Source: Balneolaceae bacterium UBA7797 (GTDB lineage Bacteria; Bacteroidota; Rhodothermia; Balneolales; Balneolaceae). From it: a DNA stretch of 64,000 nt. The position numbers and the translations under genes are program-made. Below, in pieces: positions 25,464-34,301 of the stretch. The number at the start of each line of letters is the position of its first letter. Position 1 is the first letter of the stretch. The notes beneath the pieces are model-generated. The model saw only the letters and a list, made by a program, of their open reading frames with translations. It ran no database searches and was not told the DNA's origin. The stretch is from NCBI GenBank assembly GCA_002480645.1, contig DLCN01000016.1, positions 243,348 to 307,347 on the forward strand. The letters run 5' to 3'.

Positions 25464-27082
25464 ACCTGCAAAACTCCGGTTTTAAACTCTTCGATCACCG
25501 GATTATGATCAGCGCATTCAAGAGCATTGGAAATCTGCTTTCTGGTATCTTCCGGTTTGATGATCGCATCTACCCAAAGCCGGGCTGCAGCGTAACGAAC
25601 GTCGGTCTGCCGGGTATATCGCTCTGTTATTTCCCGGGTGATCTCAGCCTGCTTTTCCTCATCCACGACCTCCCCTTTTTTCTTAAGAGCAGAAAGTCTG
25701 ATCTGTGCCAGCGTTTTTGAAGCTGAAGCTCCACTCATAACGGCAATATTCGCCGTTGGCCAGGCAAACATGAACCGGGGATCGTAAGCACGACCACACA
25801 TTGCATAATTACCGGCTCCGTAACTGTTACCAACCACCACTGTGATCTTTGGCACCGTTGAATTGCTCACTGCATTCACCATTTTTGCGCCATCTTTTAT
25901 GATGCCGCCATGCTCACTTCGTTTTCCGATCATAAAACCGGAAACATCCTGCAGAAATATGAGTGGGATCTTCTTTTGATTACAATTCATAATAAAGCGG
26001 GCTGCTTTATCAGCACTGTCGCTGTAGATCACTCCCCCTATCTGCATCTCTCCGTTCTTTGTTTTCGTTACCGTACGTTGATTGGCTACAATTCCCACAC
26101 TCCAGCCATCAATACGGGCATAGGCGGTGATCAACGACTGTCCGTATCCTTTTTTGTACTCGGTGAGAGACCCTTCATCCACAATACAATCGAGGATCTC
26201 AAACATATCATAGGGTGAAGTTCTCAATTCCGGAAAGATCTTTGCGATCTCAGTAACGTCCTTTTTTGGTTCTTTTGGATCAATCCGGTTAAAATTTGCC
26301 CGTTCAAAAGGTCCCAACTTATCCACCAGATCGCGGATGGTATCCAGACATTCCTCATCGTCTTTCATTTTATAATCAGTAACCCCGGATATCTCTGTAT
26401 GAGTTGTAGCTCCACCCAGAGTTTCATTGTCCACATCTTCACCAATCGCCGCTTTTACCAAATAACTTCCGGCCAGAAATACACTTCCTGTTCCATCAAC
26501 AATAAGTGCTTCATCACTCATTATCGGCAGATAGGCTCCCCCTGCCACACAACTACCCATAATGGCAGCGATCTGCGGAATTCCTTTTGCTGAGATGACC
26601 GCGTTATTTCTGAAGATCCGACCAAAGTGTTCCTTATCGGGAAAGATCTCATCCTGCATGGGCAAATATACCCCGGCCGAATCCACCAGATAGATCAGCG
26701 GTAAGTGATTTTCAATAGCAATTTCCTGAGCCCGCAGATTTTTTTTCGCAGTTATGGGGAACCAGGCACCGGCTTTTACCGTCGCATCGTTGGCTACGAT
26801 CATACATTTTCGGCCGGCTATCATCCCCGTCCCGGTAATTACTCCACCGGCAGGACATCCATTTTCTTCTTCATACATTTCATATCCTGCCCATAAACCC
26901 AATTCAAAAAACTCAGTATCCTTATCAATAAGTCGTTCAACCCGTTCACGAGCTGTAAGTTTGCCCTTCGCATGATGACGTTCAATTTTTGATGCTCCAC
27001 CACCCAGTTTGATCTCATTTTCCTGACGTTGAAAATCCTGCACAAGATCGTGCAGCCAATGATTGCTTTGATTTGTACTCAT
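25460..27082 (-). CDS. Acyl-CoA carboxylase, carboxyltransferase beta subunit
   Basis: Carboxyltransferase subunit of a biotin-dependent acyl-CoA carboxylase. It has 540 residues with N- and C-terminal crotonase-type halves. Visible signatures include GKLTARERVERLIDKD, GSCVAGGAYLPIMSDEALIV and GGATTHTEISGVTDY in the first half. In the second half GNSYGAGNYAMCGRAYDPRF and FAWPTANIAVMSG are typical of the methylcrotonyl/geranyl-CoA type rather than the propionyl type. No biotin carboxylase gene is adjacent, so the alpha subunit must be elsewhere. It therefore differs from the decarboxylase-type paralogue at 48.6 kb, which lies with its own biotin carrier. Confidence 0.88.
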   Translation of the reverse strand: MSTNQSNHWLHDLVQDFQRQENEIKLGGGASKIERHHAKGKLTARERVERLIDKDTEFFELGLWAGYEMYEEENGCPAGGVITGTGMIAGRKCMIVANDATVKAGAWFPITAKKNLRAQEIAIENHLPLIYLVDSAGVYLPMQDEIFPDKEHFGRIFRNNAVISAKGIPQIAAIMGSCVAGGAYLPIMSDEALIVDGTGSVFLAGSYLVKAAIGEDVDNETLGGATTHTEISGVTDYKMKDDEECLDTIRDLVDKLGPFERANFNRIDPKEPKKDVTEIAKIFPELRTSPYDMFEILDCIVDEGSLTEYKKGYGQSLITAYARIDGWSVGIVANQRTVTKTKNGEMQIGGVIYSDSADKAARFIMNCNQKKIPLIFLQDVSGFMIGKRSEHGGIIKDGAKMVNAVSNSTVPKITVVVGNSYGAGNYAMCGRAYDPRFMFAWPTANIAVMSGASASKTLAQIRLSALKKKGEVVDEEKQAEITREITERYTRQTDVRYAAARLWVDAIIKPEDTRKQISNALECADHNPVIEEFKTGVLQV

Positions 27083-27199
27083 AGGTTAGATTGCGATGTT
27101 TTTGTATACTAGTGACCAACAAAGATGCGTTGAAAATAGGAATTTTACGACAGCATCAAATTCACAAACATCACGATAGAAAAACTTAAATCGTTCCAC

Positions 27200-28585
27200 A
27201 TGCGTATCAAGCTCGTTTTACCTCTTCTGTTTCTCTTAATTGTACAAAGTGCTTACGGCCAGCGCAGAGCGCGACAAACTGATTTTGTGAGTCTTATAAA
27301 CCGGGCAAGCGCTCCAAGGATCTTTATTGACCACATTGTACTTCCTGCTGATAGTAACCGATCGGTAATGTCGGTTATTTTCAGGTTCGACAATGATTTT
27401 CTCCCCTTCAAAAAGATCTCTCCATCCGATGATTTTGAAGTACCCGCCGGAAAAGAATATTACGTCACGGCACGATTGAATTCAGATGTGTTTAAAGGAA
27501 AAAGTAAACAACGGGGCAATCCTGAAGTAGTTTCCAGAGATGCCTGGATCGACACCTTATTTACCAACACATTTGAAGAAACCGAATCCCGAAAACTGTA
27601 TGCCTCAGGTTCACTTTCTTCCACACTCGATCCCGGAAATTATTACTACGTACTACAGCTTAGTTTGATGGGAAATCCGAATGAAAGGAATTCAAACCGG
27701 CGGGATGTTGTAATCCCGGATTGGACAAAGAAAGAGACCGGAGAGATCTATCTGATGGCAGATAACCTCAGCAAAAATAATGCAGTACAAACGGAACTAC
27801 CGTTGCTGAATATGGAAGACAATGTTCCTTTCGGCAAAGACTTTTTTGCCTTGATCCGAATCCCGGATTATGAACCATCATCGGAATACAGCATCAGGAT
27901 ATCAAAAGCCAGGGCTAACCCGAAAGATACTACCAAAGCTAATTCCGTGTATGAGGAGAGCATCGATGTCAATGATATCCAAACTAATGTATTACCCCAA
28001 CTTATGGATGGTGAGAGACCCGTTATCACACTAAAAACCACATCCGAGTCATTTACCTATGCACTGGTTAAGATCCCGAATACAACGTTTGAGAATTCTG
28101 CTTATGTGATGGAAATTTTGGGAAATGAGAACAAGGTGATCGCCAAAACATTTTTCAGATCTTACTGGCCGGATATGCCTGCGAGTCTGTACAATCTCGA
28201 TGTGTCTTTAGATATGTTAAAATACATCGTAAAAGAGGAACAGCTTAAAGAATTGAAAACAGGTAATGCCAAAGAAAAAGAAGCCAAATTCAGGGAGTTC
28301 TGGAAGTCAAAAGACCCAACGCCTAACACAGTATATAATGAACTGATGGCCGAATATTATCGTAGGATCGACTATGCATTTAAAGAGTTTGGGAATCGTG
28401 GCAACCTGAACGGTCAGGACAGTGATCAGGGGGAGATCTACATAAAATTTGGTCCGCCGGATTCTAAGGAACGTCAGTTTCCAACCAATGGTGAAGTGAT
28501 TGAGATCTGGCAATATCCGAATCGGAAATTTGTGTTTAAAGCACAGTCAGGATTCGGGGATTTTAAACTCATTTCCGCTGAATAA
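27200..28585 (+). CDS. GWxTD domain protein
   Basis: A 461-residue exported protein; residues 1-20 are a signal peptide ending in AYGQ. The C-terminal 120 residues match the GWxTD domain of Bacteroidota and relatives (FREFWKSKDPTPNTVYNELM, then EIYIKFGPPDSKE and IEIWQYPNRKFVF). The defining GWxTD motif itself is degenerate, reading LNGQDSDQG where GWxTDRG is expected. The N-terminal 330 residues are beta-rich and of unknown role. It stands alone, upstream of the pdxA operon by 39 bp on the same strand. Function is unknown. Confidence 0.8.
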   Translation: MRIKLVLPLLFLLIVQSAYGQRRARQTDFVSLINRASAPRIFIDHIVLPADSNRSVMSVIFRFDNDFLPFKKISPSDDFEVPAGKEYYVTARLNSDVFKGKSKQRGNPEVVSRDAWIDTLFTNTFEETESRKLYASGSLSSTLDPGNYYYVLQLSLMGNPNERNSNRRDVVIPDWTKKETGEIYLMADNLSKNNAVQTELPLLNMEDNVPFGKDFFALIRIPDYEPSSEYSIRISKARANPKDTTKANSVYEESIDVNDIQTNVLPQLMDGERPVITLKTTSESFTYALVKIPNTTFENSAYVMEILGNENKVIAKTFFRSYWPDMPASLYNLDVSLDMLKYIVKEEQLKELKTGNAKEKEAKFREFWKSKDPTPNTVYNELMAEYYRRIDYAFKEFGNRGNLNGQDSDQGEIYIKFGPPDSKERQFPTNGEVIEIWQYPNRKFVFKAQSGFGDFKLISAE

Positions 28586-28624
28586 TGGTTAGAAGTTTCG
28601 CCTAAACCAACTTACCTTTAACCT

Positions 28625-29620
28625 ATGTTGAACATACCGGTTATTGGAATTAGTATAGGCGATATTAATGGCATTGGGCCCGAAATTGTGATCAAATCGC
28701 TCTCAAAGTGTGATCTGTCCACTTCTGTGCCGGTAGTATTTGCTCCTGAAGAAGTCCTCTCCTATTACTTAGACAAATTATCCCTCGAACTGGAATATGC
28801 AGTTATTACATCCCGTGAAGAACTGAGAGCCGGAATGGTAAACGTATATTCTGGATTCGAACTCAATGAAAAGGTTCAACCCGGCACATTGAATAGTACC
28901 GGTGGTTTAGTCGCAATGAGATCGGTTGAAACTGCTATTGAGTGGTGCATTTCAGGCGCAGGTGAAGCTATGGTGACTGCTCCGATCTCAAAAGAAGCGG
29001 TAAATCTGGCCGGCTATCACATTCCCGGACATACCGAGTTCCTCGCCGAAAAAACAAATACCGAAACCGTGGTGATGATGCTCGTAAATAAAGGGCTTCG
29101 TGTAGCGCTGACCACGGTGCATGAACCTATTCAAAAAGTTGCAGATCTGATCACTGAGGAGCGTATCCTTGAACGACTGCAGATCCTGAATGATAGTCTG
29201 ATCAATGACTTTTCAATTCCTGAGCCGAAGATCGCCGTATTGGGTCTTAATCCTCATGCCGGTGATGGCGGAGTATTAGGTACTGAAGAGATCAAAATTA
29301 TAGAACCTGCCATCGAAAAAGCAACCAATAAGAATATAACCGCCCATGGCCCTTTCCCTGCTGATGGTTTTTTCGGGCAGCAATTGCATACTCAGTATGA
29401 TGCTATTTTGGCTATGTATCACGATCAGGGATTAGCACCGTTCAAGCTTTTGTCCTTTGGGAAAGGTGTTAATTTCACAGCCGGACTTCCGATCATCCGC
29501 ACCTCACCCGATCACGGGACTGCTTATAACATTGCCGGTAAAGGAATCGCAAATTCATCATCATTCGATCAGGCCTATGATCTGGCTGTTGAACTGGCAC
29601 TTAAAAGAAGAAAAGAATGA
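28625..29620 (+). CDS. pdxA: 4-hydroxythreonine-4-phosphate dehydrogenase PdxA
   Basis: NAD-dependent oxidation and decarboxylation in pyridoxal phosphate synthesis (DXP-dependent route). It has 331 residues, the usual length. Signature segments are visible: GDINGIGPEI near the start, GHTEFLAE with the metal-binding histidine, NPHAGDGG, AMYHDQGLAPFK and RTSPDHGTAYNIAGKG. It overlaps the methyltransferase by 4 bp and opens a four-gene operon with ftsE and queG. No other vitamin B6 gene is nearby. Confidence 0.95.
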   Translation: MLNIPVIGISIGDINGIGPEIVIKSLSKCDLSTSVPVVFAPEEVLSYYLDKLSLELEYAVITSREELRAGMVNVYSGFELNEKVQPGTLNSTGGLVAMRSVETAIEWCISGAGEAMVTAPISKEAVNLAGYHIPGHTEFLAEKTNTETVVMMLVNKGLRVALTTVHEPIQKVADLITEERILERLQILNDSLINDFSIPEPKIAVLGLNPHAGDGGVLGTEEIKIIEPAIEKATNKNITAHGPFPADGFFGQQLHTQYDAILAMYHDQGLAPFKLLSFGKGVNFTAGLPIIRTSPDHGTAYNIAGKGIANSSSFDQAYDLAVELALKRRKE

Positions 29621-30396
29621 GTACAAAGAGTCCGATCTATTCCAAACTGGCTCCACTTTATGATACCCTGATGGGAGATGTTGATTACGAGTCCTGGGCC
29701 GATTTTATAGATGAGATCATTCAAACTCACCACGATGAGGCTGTTTCAGTTCTCGAATTGGCTTGTGGTACCGGTTCTTTGACTTTATCGCTGGCTGAAT
29801 TGGAATGTTACGAATTAACCGGCACTGATCAGTCTCCCGAAATGATCGAAGTAGCCAAAGATAAAGCAACTGAGTTTGAGGTTGACGCTGAGTTCTTCCC
29901 CATGGATTTCCTCAAGTTCACCACCAGCAAAACCTACGATGTTATTTTCTCTGTTTTTGATAGCGTGAACTACCTCAAGATCTACGATGATATCATTACG
30001 ATGCTGAATAATGCACATGAAGCACTAAACGAACATGGGATCCTGATCTTTGACTTTTCAACTCCGCAAAATTCTATTGAATCCGTCGATTATTTGAATG
30101 AAAATGAAGGTGATACCGGGGATTTTCGATATCATCGTGTAAGCAGATACGACCATAACGAACGCATCCATTACAACGAATTTGAAATTGAGGAATTAGA
30201 TACAACCACCGGAAAGGTGACGAATACCTATTTCGAACAACATACGCAGCGGGCATATTCTCTGCATGAGATGCTGTCAATTGTGGAACAAACCCCCTAT
30301 CATCTGGAAGCCAAATACGATGGCTTCACCCTAAACGACGCTACCGAAAAAAGCACTAGAGTAACCCTGGTATTACGATGTCAGAAAACACAGTAA
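29617..30396 (+). CDS. Class I SAM-dependent methyltransferase
   Basis: A 259-residue methyltransferase. The SAM-binding motif I is VLELACGTGSLTLSLA, the acidic residue of motif II lies in LTGTDQSPEMI, and VIFSVFDSVNYL is the post-motif. The C-terminal part (residues 150-230) is beta-rich as in small-molecule methyltransferases of this class. The substrate is unknown. It is coupled on both sides: a 4 bp overlap with pdxA and a 19 bp overlap with the ftsE-like gene. Confidence 0.88.
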   Translation: MSTKSPIYSKLAPLYDTLMGDVDYESWADFIDEIIQTHHDEAVSVLELACGTGSLTLSLAELECYELTGTDQSPEMIEVAKDKATEFEVDAEFFPMDFLKFTTSKTYDVIFSVFDSVNYLKIYDDIITMLNNAHEALNEHGILIFDFSTPQNSIESVDYLNENEGDTGDFRYHRVSRYDHNERIHYNEFEIEELDTTTGKVTNTYFEQHTQRAYSLHEMLSIVEQTPYHLEAKYDGFTLNDATEKSTRVTLVLRCQKTQ

Positions 30397-31088
30397 TTGA
30401 ACTAAATAACGTATCGCTTAGCTACGAAAACCGACAGATCCTGAGAAATGTAAACTTTAAGCTCAGGAATGGAGAATTTTGTTATCTGATCGGTCCTACC
30501 GGTATCGGTAAAAGCTCTGTTTTAAAATTATTATATCGTGATGTAGTCCCTGATTCCGGTTCTGTTCGTGTTACTGATTTTCCGGTCAATAAGATCAGCA
30601 TGAAACAGGTTCCGATGCTACGCCGACGTATGGGGATCGTGTTTCAGGATTTTCAATTATTACAAGACCGAAACGTGTTCGAAAACGTCGCTTTTGCACT
30701 GCAGGTAACCGGTGAAAAGCCAAAATTCATCAAACAAAGAGTGCTCGAAGTATTAGGAATGGTGGGTTTGAGTCACCGACGAAAGAATATGCCAAGCGAT
30801 CTTTCGGGCGGTGAGCAGCAACGGGTGGTCATTGCCCGGGCTCTTGCCAATGAACCACGAATTTTACTTGCAGATGAACCCACCGGTAACCTCGATCCTC
30901 GCGCTACTCAGGAGATCATGGAGATCATGAAAATGATCAATAACCGCGGTACAGCCATTTTACTGATCACTCACGATTATGCGGTAGTAAAAAAGTATCC
31001 ATATCGTACTGCCCGACTTGTTGATGGCAAAATACAGGATCTTACATGGAAGGGTGATAAATTGGTACCGATCCAGAGTCCGGTGTAA
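30378..31088 (+). CDS. ftsE: Cell-division ATP-binding protein FtsE-like
   Basis: ABC ATPase of 236 residues. Walker A is GPTGIGKSS, the Q-loop is in VFQDFQLLQDR, the signature is LSGGEQQRV and Walker B is ILLADEPTGNLD. The sequence groups with FtsE, which with FtsX drives peptidoglycan hydrolases at division, and with LolD. The short length and the DEPTGNLD form favour FtsE. No FtsX gene is adjacent, so its partner is elsewhere in the genome. It overlaps the upstream methyltransferase by 19 bp. Confidence 0.85.
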   Translation: MSENTVIELNNVSLSYENRQILRNVNFKLRNGEFCYLIGPTGIGKSSVLKLLYRDVVPDSGSVRVTDFPVNKISMKQVPMLRRRMGIVFQDFQLLQDRNVFENVAFALQVTGEKPKFIKQRVLEVLGMVGLSHRRKNMPSDLSGGEQQRVVIARALANEPRILLADEPTGNLDPRATQEIMEIMKMINNRGTAILLITHDYAVVKKYPYRTARLVDGKIQDLTWKGDKLVPIQSPV

Positions 31089-31106
31089 CGAACCTCTCGT
31101 TACTTA

Positions 31107-32081
31107 ATGCTTAACACCCCCGCAACATATTCGCATCTGATAAAAACCAAAGCCCTTGAAATCGGCTTCGATGCGTGCGGATTCTCCGAATCTCAACGAT
31201 TGGATACTGAGGCTGAACGACTTGCGGTTTGGTTAGATGAACAGCACCATGCGTCTATGGATTGGATGGCAAAAAACTTTGATAAGCGTATTGATCCCGG
31301 CGTGCTGGTTCCAGGAACCAGATCTGTGATATCATTATTAGCCAGTTATCATCATCCCTCTCACCGGTCCTCCCTCACTGAAACGGAAACTCCTCAGATC
31401 GCAAAATATGCTCAGGGAAGAGACTACCATAAAGTGTTGAAATCAAAGATGAAGATCTTGTTCAAATACATTCAGGAATTGATCCCCGGGACAGATGGAC
31501 GTTTTTTTACTGATTCTGCCCCGGTATTGGATAAGGCATGGGCGGTTCGTTCAGGCTTGGGATGGGTAGGTAAGAATTCCAATATCCTCAATAAAAGGTT
31601 TGGATCATATTTTTTGCTCGGTGAGATCCTCATCAACATACCTCTGGAATATGACAAACCAACCACCGATCATTGTGGTAACTGTACGGCTTGTATCGAT
31701 GCCTGCCCGACAGATGCGATCTATGAACCATACAAGATCGACGCGAATAAATGTATCTCCTATCTTACGATCGAACACGACGGAGAAATTGATGAAAAAT
31801 ATCACACAGATATTAAAAACTGGGTGTTTGGATGTGATATCTGTCAGGAAGTGTGCCCCTGGAACAGTAAGGCCAGATTAGCTCAGTTTGCAGATCTCCA
31901 CCCCCGGCCATACGTGCTAGATGCGGCAGATCGTCATTTTAACGAACTCACAAAACCTGAGTTTGAATCATTATTTGAGGGAAGTCCGGTAAGACGTACT
32001 AAATTTGAAGGTTTTGAACGGAACCTGAAAATTGTACAAGAGAATCTACAACGAATGACCGACGACGATTGTATCAATTAA
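31107..32081 (+). CDS. queG: Epoxyqueuosine reductase QueG
   Basis: Cobalamin-dependent enzyme that reduces epoxyqueuosine to queuosine in tRNA, the final step of the pathway. It has 324 residues. The cobalamin-binding domain comes first, then two 4Fe-4S sites of ferredoxin type: CGNCTACIDACPTDAI, and CDICQEVCPWN near 240. Length and motif order are typical. It closes the pdxA operon, 18 bp after the ftsE-like gene. A homologue of the enzyme that mannosylates queuosine is encoded at 6.1-7.3 kb, which supports a working queuosine route. Confidence 0.95.
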   Translation: MLNTPATYSHLIKTKALEIGFDACGFSESQRLDTEAERLAVWLDEQHHASMDWMAKNFDKRIDPGVLVPGTRSVISLLASYHHPSHRSSLTETETPQIAKYAQGRDYHKVLKSKMKILFKYIQELIPGTDGRFFTDSAPVLDKAWAVRSGLGWVGKNSNILNKRFGSYFLLGEILINIPLEYDKPTTDHCGNCTACIDACPTDAIYEPYKIDANKCISYLTIEHDGEIDEKYHTDIKNWVFGCDICQEVCPWNSKARLAQFADLHPRPYVLDAADRHFNELTKPEFESLFEGSPVRRTKFEGFERNLKIVQENLQRMTDDDCIN

Positions 32082-32099
32082 GAATTAAAAATGAGTCCA

Positions 32100-32134
32100 G
32101 TCATCGCTAGGGATGAATATCCCGTGGCGATCTC
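32100..32134. repeat. Hairpin of the GTCATYGC...GGCGATCTCC type
   Basis: Two nested stems, ATCGC with GCGAT and GGGAT with ATCCC, lie 22 bp after the queG stop. The outline GTCATCGC...GTGGCGATCTCC resembles the better known interspersed form GTCATTGCGAG...GGCAATCT at 62371. It may act as a terminator or processing site for the queG operon, but lacks a T run on the plus strand. Confidence 0.45.
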
Positions 32135-32140
32135 CTTGTT

Positions 32141-32657
32141 TCGAAGACAATCCCGAACTTCTGGCATATATACTGAGACCACTTCGTTGTATGCACTCCT
32201 CGTGAATGGAACGGTTTAGTTTTGAGTGTATAGTTTAGAGTTTTGAGTTTAACGCTTAGCATGTGAATAGCCGGAATGAGTCATCCAGAAGAAGGAGCGA
32301 ATGCAACGACTGAAGGATATGCACAAACTATGATCTGGCTGGTTCTTGGTCTTGGCAGACTCTTCGCTCCGCACTGAGTGACTGAAAAAGAGAACAAGTC
32401 AAATTATAAAAGTCATCCAGAGGGAGGAGCGTATGCGACGACTGAAGGATCTGCAAAATGCGAATCTAGCTGGTTCTTAGTTTTGGCGGACTCCTCGATT
32501 CCTCGGAGTGATTGAAAAAGAGAACAAGTCAAATTATAAAAGTCATCCAGAAAGAGATCAACGAAGCTTTAGCGTAGTTGATGGACTGAAGTATCTGCCC
32601 AACGTGGATCTAATTGGTTCTTTTACTTGGCAGACTCTTCGATTCGCTCTGAGTGAC
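32141..32657. repeat. Repeat island: beta tail, AT-rich linker, three alpha elements
   Basis: This gap between queG and the sigma-factor gene holds no supported gene. It contains a partial beta element (32141-32209), a TTTGAGTGTATAGTTTAGAG linker (32210-32260), and three alpha elements at 32280-32382, 32412-32512 and 32542-32657. The first two inter-element linkers (32383-32411 and 32513-32541) are identical over 29 bp, which gives a 130 bp tandem period. Alpha elements begin GTCATCCAGA and end GAGTGAC, with a near-complementary second half. Confidence 0.75.
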
Positions 32658-32689
32658 TCAATTAAAAAACTCAATCCTCAAAACTGATT

Positions 32690-33322
32690 CTAAAACTTAT
32701 CTTTCTTGTCGATAAGGGCTTTGTACAGAAGCTCGCGGGCACGGAAGATATGGGCTTTCACTGTACCAAGCGGTAGATCTAAAGCTTCAGCGATCTCATC
32801 ATAGCTTAATTCTTCCATATGGCGCATCTGTATTACTTTACGATACTTTTCAGGAAGATTTGCGATGGCATTTTGAACGATCTCTTTTCGCTCTTGCTTC
32901 ATCACGGGGGCATCCGTAGAGAATGAAGTATCAGGAAGTTGAACTTCCATTTCTCCGTCTTTGGTTTTAACCGGATCATTTATGGAGAAAGTCTGAAGCT
33001 TCTTCTTTCTCAGGTAATCGATGGTGTGATTCGTAGCGATCCTGTATAACCAGGTCGAAAACGCATATTCGTTACTGTAGGAATCCAGATTCTTGAAAGC
33101 CTTCATGAATACTTCCTGCACCAGATCTTCGACCATCTCTTTTTCCTTGATCATTTTTCTGATATGGAAAAAGATGGGTCTGTCGTATTTGTCTACCAGT
33201 TTTTTATAGGAAGCCTCGTTACCGCGCAGCGCAGCAGCGACTAAACCATCGTCCTGAATGCTACTCGCTGAGGCATTCTCGCGTGGTGATGATGATATAT
33301 CTTGTTCAGTACTTTCCGACAT
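32690..33322 (-). CDS. ECF-type RNA polymerase sigma factor
   Basis: A 210-residue sigma-70 family factor of the RpoE/SigW class. Residues 1-35 are a short serine-rich leader. Region 2 spans about 38-105 (LVQEVFMKAFKNLDSYSNEY, FSTWLYRIATNHTIDYLRKK). Region 4 spans about 145-200 (NLPEKYRKVIQMRHMEELSY, then a helix-turn-helix DEIAEALDLPLGTVKAHIFR). It is the last gene of the tatA-gatA operon, 52 bp after ppx. No anti-sigma gene is adjacent. Target promoters are unknown. Confidence 0.92.
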   Translation of the reverse strand: MSESTEQDISSSPRENASASSIQDDGLVAAALRGNEASYKKLVDKYDRPIFFHIRKMIKEKEMVEDLVQEVFMKAFKNLDSYSNEYAFSTWLYRIATNHTIDYLRKKKLQTFSINDPVKTKDGEMEVQLPDTSFSTDAPVMKQERKEIVQNAIANLPEKYRKVIQMRHMEELSYDEIAEALDLPLGTVKAHIFRARELLYKALIDKKDKF

Positions 33323-33374
33323 GCAGACAAAATTTTCGTGGCTTAAAATACAAAGCTTAGACTAAATGAAAATT

Positions 33375-34301
33375 TCATTTTTCATCTTTTTTGGAAAGTA
33401 GTAACGCTCCATGCCGGATCCCCCCGGTAGATGCATAGATCTCATCTACTCTGAAGTGTTTCATAAATCCTTCCAAGATCAATAATCCGGCTAAAAATAT
33501 ATCCTCTCTCCCTTTCAGGAATTTCGGGCTTAACTCCAGCAATTGTTCATACGTGTGCAAACTAAAGATCTCTATTCCTTTACTCAGCTTATCACATTCT
33601 ATCCTATGGCCATTAATCATCCGGGTATCATATTCGTCAAGCTGCATATTGATCGCTGCAAGCGAAGTAACGGTACCCGCTACTCCCACTGCTTTAACCT
33701 TTCTGGGAATCTTCATTTTTTTGGATGAGAACTGAGCTTCAATCTCTTCTCTGCAGTGTCGTATCTCTTCCTGAAACGGAGGATCATGGTGCAGGAACCG
33801 CTCTCTGAAGCGAACACATCCCATATCAAAAGAAAAGAAATCCTTCACTTTTCCTTTTTCCCCGAAGGCTATTTCGGTACTTCCACCACCAATATCCAGA
33901 ACAAAGAATGAATCACCGGGATCCGTGTCGATCACAGAAATAGCTCCTTCAAATGTATGACGGGCTTCTTCTTCTCCACTCAGTAACCGAACTTCAAATC
34001 CGGTCTCTTCTTTTACCAGATCCATGAACTCTTGCTTATTGTGGGCATCCCTAACCGCACTGGTAGCTGTTACAACTACTTCCTCAATAGTTGGGTAATG
34101 TTCTTCTAGTATTCGCTTATAGCTCAGAATAGCATCGATCACCCGTTGCATACTTTCAGGTTGCAGTACTTTATTTTCGTCTACTCCCTGCCCTAAACGT
34201 GGAATACGTTGTTCTTCATCGATCACCTTAAGCACGTTCCCTTGCACATCAGCTACAAGTAACAGAACAGTATTGGTACCTATGTCTATAGCGGCTCTCA
34301 T
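33375..34301 (-). CDS. ppx: Ppx/GppA family exopolyphosphatase
   Basis: Hydrolyses polyphosphate or the gamma phosphate of pppGpp. It has 308 residues, so it corresponds to the two actin-like domains without the C-terminal HD domain of the long enterobacterial form. Visible motifs are AAIDIGTNTVLLLVAD at the start, the ALSAVRDA-like ATSAVRDAHNK, LLSGEEEARHTFEG and LDIGGGSTEIAFGE. It overlaps prmA by 4 bp and precedes the sigma factor. Ppx and GppA cannot be told apart from motifs alone. Confidence 0.9.
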   Translation of the reverse strand: MRAAIDIGTNTVLLLVADVQGNVLKVIDEEQRIPRLGQGVDENKVLQPESMQRVIDAILSYKRILEEHYPTIEEVVVTATSAVRDAHNKQEFMDLVKEETGFEVRLLSGEEEARHTFEGAISVIDTDPGDSFFVLDIGGGSTEIAFGEKGKVKDFFSFDMGCVRFRERFLHHDPPFQEEIRHCREEIEAQFSSKKMKIPRKVKAVGVAGTVTSLAAINMQLDEYDTRMINGHRIECDKLSKGIEIFSLHTYEQLLELSPKFLKGREDIFLAGLLILEGFMKHFRVDEIYASTGGIRHGALLLSKKDEK

